From Deltaproteobacteria bacterium (GTDB lineage: Bacteria > Desulfobacterota > GWC2-55-46 > DRQE01), in contig JACRCB010000185.1 in assembly GCA_016219165.1 (NCBI GenBank), forward strand, positions 1-12,334: a stretch of DNA of 12,334 nucleotides, in the 5' to 3' direction. The position numbers and the translations under genes are program-made. The notes below the pieces were generated by a model. It made no database searches, was not told the DNA's origin, and worked only from the letters and a program-made list of their open reading frames with translations. Of this stretch, positions 10,664-12,334 are shown piece by piece (the stretch's first letter is position 1; the number at the start of each line of letters is the position of its first letter).

Positions 10664-12334
10664 AAAAGATATTCTTGGCCATAATACTCGCCGGAGTCCT
10701 TCATTCAAACGCATGGGCTAAAGAAGGCATAGGCACGCTTATAAGCCCGGGCGAGCTCGCCAAAGCCCATTCGAAATACGAAGGCATCACGAACTGCACG
10801 AAATGCCATAAGCTCGGCGGCGGCATACCGGACTCTAACTGCCTCGACTGCCACGACAAGCTTGCCGCGAGGATTAAAAACAAAGAGGGCCTTCACGCCA
10901 AATTCACGGGCGAGTGCATCTCCTGCCACGGCGACCACAAGGGCAGGAATTACAAGATGATAACCATTGAAAAGGAGAGGTTCGACCACGACCGCACGGA
11001 CTACCGGCTCGTTGACAAACACGCCGGCGTCAAATGCGAAAAATGCCACAAAAAAGAAGGCGTCTATACCGGCGCCTCGCGGGAGTGCCTGTCCTGCCAT
11101 GACGATTACCACAAAAAGCAGCTCTCGAGCGACTGCGCCAACTGCCATAACTTCAAGGGCTGGAAGGATATCGTCAGGTTCAACCACAATACGTCATCGA
11201 GATACGCGCTTATTGCCAAACATGCCGACGTAAAATGCGAGAAATGCCACCCCGGGAGCAAATACAAGCCGATAGAACACGCGAAATGCGTGGACTGCCA
11301 CAAAGACGCGCATAAAAAACAATTTACCGGAAAAACCTGCGAGTCGTGCCACTCAACCGAGGACTGGAAGAAAACCTCCTTTGACCACAACTCCACGGCT
11401 TATAAAGGATACAAACTCGAAGGGAAACACATTAAAACCCCCTGCGAAAAGTGCCACGCTGACGGCAGATACAAACCCATAACCGCGGACTGCTTCAACT
11501 GCCACAAAAATGACGACACCCACAAAGAGGAACTCGGCCGCACGTGCGACAGGTGCCATACGCCTGAAGACTGGAAAAAGACCACACTCGACCATAACCT
11601 CAAAACGAAATTCCCGCTCTTAGGCAAGCACAGGGACACCCCCTGCGAAAAATGCCACAAAGGCAAAAAATACCGGACAAAGGCTGAAAGATGCGTGGAC
11701 TGCCATGAGGATAAGCACAAGGGCGAATTCAAGGAGGAATGCTCCTCCTGCCATACGCAGCTCGACTGGCAGCCGAGGAAGTTCGACCATAAGAAGAAGA
11801 CCGGGGTTGAGCTTTCCGGCGCGCATAACGACGTGGTCTGCTCAAACTGCCACGGCGAGAAAAAGGACTTCAGAGGGGCAAACCGTTATTGCAACCAGTG
11901 CCATACTGACCCGCATCTAAACCAGTTCGGCGCGCTTGAATGCTCCCGGTGCCACGGCCAGAACTCGTGGAACACGGCCCTCTTCAGGCACGGCTCCACG
12001 GGATTCCCGCTCACCGGCGCCCACCTAAACGTTGAGTGCGCGGAGTGCCATAAAAACAGGGTCTACAGGAACACATCCACGGCCTGCGTCATCTGCCATC
12101 TCGATAGATACAATTCGGCGACTAACCACGTCTCGGGCGGATACCCGCTGGACTGCACCGTTTGTCATAAAATCACCTCAGGCGGCTGGATGACGATTAA
12201 CCATGCTAACATAACAACGGGCTGCGCTACATGCCATCTATCTTACAGCAACCCCCCGAGGCCAGCCAGCCACAGCACAAACGGCTGGACGGTCTGCGAA
12301 AACTGCCATAGATACGCGACAGGCTGGACATACA
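10660..12334 (+). CDS. Periplasmic multiheme cytochrome c, at least 23 hemes (cut by window edge)
   Basis: 558 codons are visible and the frame is open at the window end. A Sec signal peptide (MKKIFLAIIL..., probable cleavage after AWA, residue 20) sends it to the periplasm. There are 23 CXXCH heme-attachment motifs, starting at residues 46, 61, 86, 126, 143, 159, 193, 210, 227, 262, 278, 296, 329, 345, 361, 394, 411, 428, 460, 476, 499, 522 and 546. Residues 126 to about 460 are five triheme repeats of 65-69 residues. Each has three CXXCH, a His after the second (such as HKKQF), a Trp and FDH-type His after the third, and a GKH-type His, i.e. six His for three bis-His hemes. The pattern changes after 476. 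It probably acts as an electron wire beside the preceding di-heme b protein and is under the same riboswitch. Confidence 0.95.
   Translation, partial: MKKIFLAIILAGVLHSNAWAKEGIGTLISPGELAKAHSKYEGITNCTKCHKLGGGIPDSNCLDCHDKLAARIKNKEGLHAKFTGECISCHGDHKGRNYKMITIEKERFDHDRTDYRLVDKHAGVKCEKCHKKEGVYTGASRECLSCHDDYHKKQLSSDCANCHNFKGWKDIVRFNHNTSSRYALIAKHADVKCEKCHPGSKYKPIEHAKCVDCHKDAHKKQFTGKTCESCHSTEDWKKTSFDHNSTAYKGYKLEGKHIKTPCEKCHADGRYKPITADCFNCHKNDDTHKEELGRTCDRCHTPEDWKKTTLDHNLKTKFPLLGKHRDTPCEKCHKGKKYRTKAERCVDCHEDKHKGEFKEECSSCHTQLDWQPRKFDHKKKTGVELSGAHNDVVCSNCHGEKKDFRGANRYCNQCHTDPHLNQFGALECSRCHGQNSWNTALFRHGSTGFPLTGAHLNVECAECHKNRVYRNTSTACVICHLDRYNSATNHVSGGYPLDCTVCHKITSGGWMTINHANITTGCATCHLSYSNPPRPASHSTNGWTVCENCHRYATGWTY

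Noticed and set aside
10705..11826. Minus-strand frames of 60-160 codons opposite the cytochrome c
   Set aside because: The complement of CXXCH codons gives repetitive Trp/Gln/Val-rich frames (such as LWQS repeats); there are no starts with ribosome sites and no family motif.

Overview
The window looks like a chromosomal piece from an anaerobic Gram-negative bacterium, most probably a Desulfobacterota (former Deltaproteobacteria) lineage or a neighbouring phylum such as Nitrospirota. The reasons are the yggS-proC-yggT-yggU cluster, an N-terminally extended HflX, a many-heme periplasmic cytochrome c, and a GEMM-I (cyclic dinucleotide) riboswitch in front of electron-transfer genes, an arrangement best known from Geobacter. 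The resident genes favour ATA for Ile and AGG for Arg. No rRNA, tRNA, CRISPR array or complete transposon was seen.

Layout: (1) The 5' part of an aldehyde dehydrogenase gene on the minus strand (1-555). (2) A divergent regulatory gap (556-756), then hflX on the plus strand, which seems to start at a rare ATT codon (757-2421). (3) A gap with two related hairpins and a bidirectional terminator (2508-2690). (4) A small exported glycine-rich protein (2729-3115) and dinB/Pol IV (3264-4319), both on the minus strand. (5) rsmE on the plus strand, divergent from dinB, with the two -35 boxes 5 bp apart. (6) A hicBA toxin-antitoxin pair on the minus strand (5205-5629), with foreign-looking codon use, next to an AT-rich repeat tract (5771-5892). 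(7) A DMT/EamA transporter. (8) The yggS-proC-yggT-yggU cluster (6952-9322), interrupted after proC by a small inverted-repeat element. (9) A regulated electron-transfer operon from about 9397 to the window end.

Region 9 is the most interesting. A sigma70-type promoter is followed by a GEMM-I aptamer (9455-9541) and an overlapping intrinsic terminator (9533-9565). Next come a membrane protein with two H-X13-H helices (a di-heme b fold) and a periplasmic cytochrome c with 23 CXXCH motifs before the window ends. The aptamer position equivalent to G20 of the Vc2 c-di-GMP riboswitch is A, the change reported for 3',3'-cGAMP-sensing variants. This suggests a cGAMP-activated quinol-to-periplasm electron conduit. 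A 19-codon reading frame joins the two cytochrome genes through ATGA overlaps on both sides and probably couples their translation.

A recurrent feature is that several promoters (dinB, rsmE, the EamA gene) place the -10 box only 6-9 nt before the start codon, so their mRNAs should be leaderless or nearly so. In each case the upstream start of the longest open frame is contradicted by the promoter.
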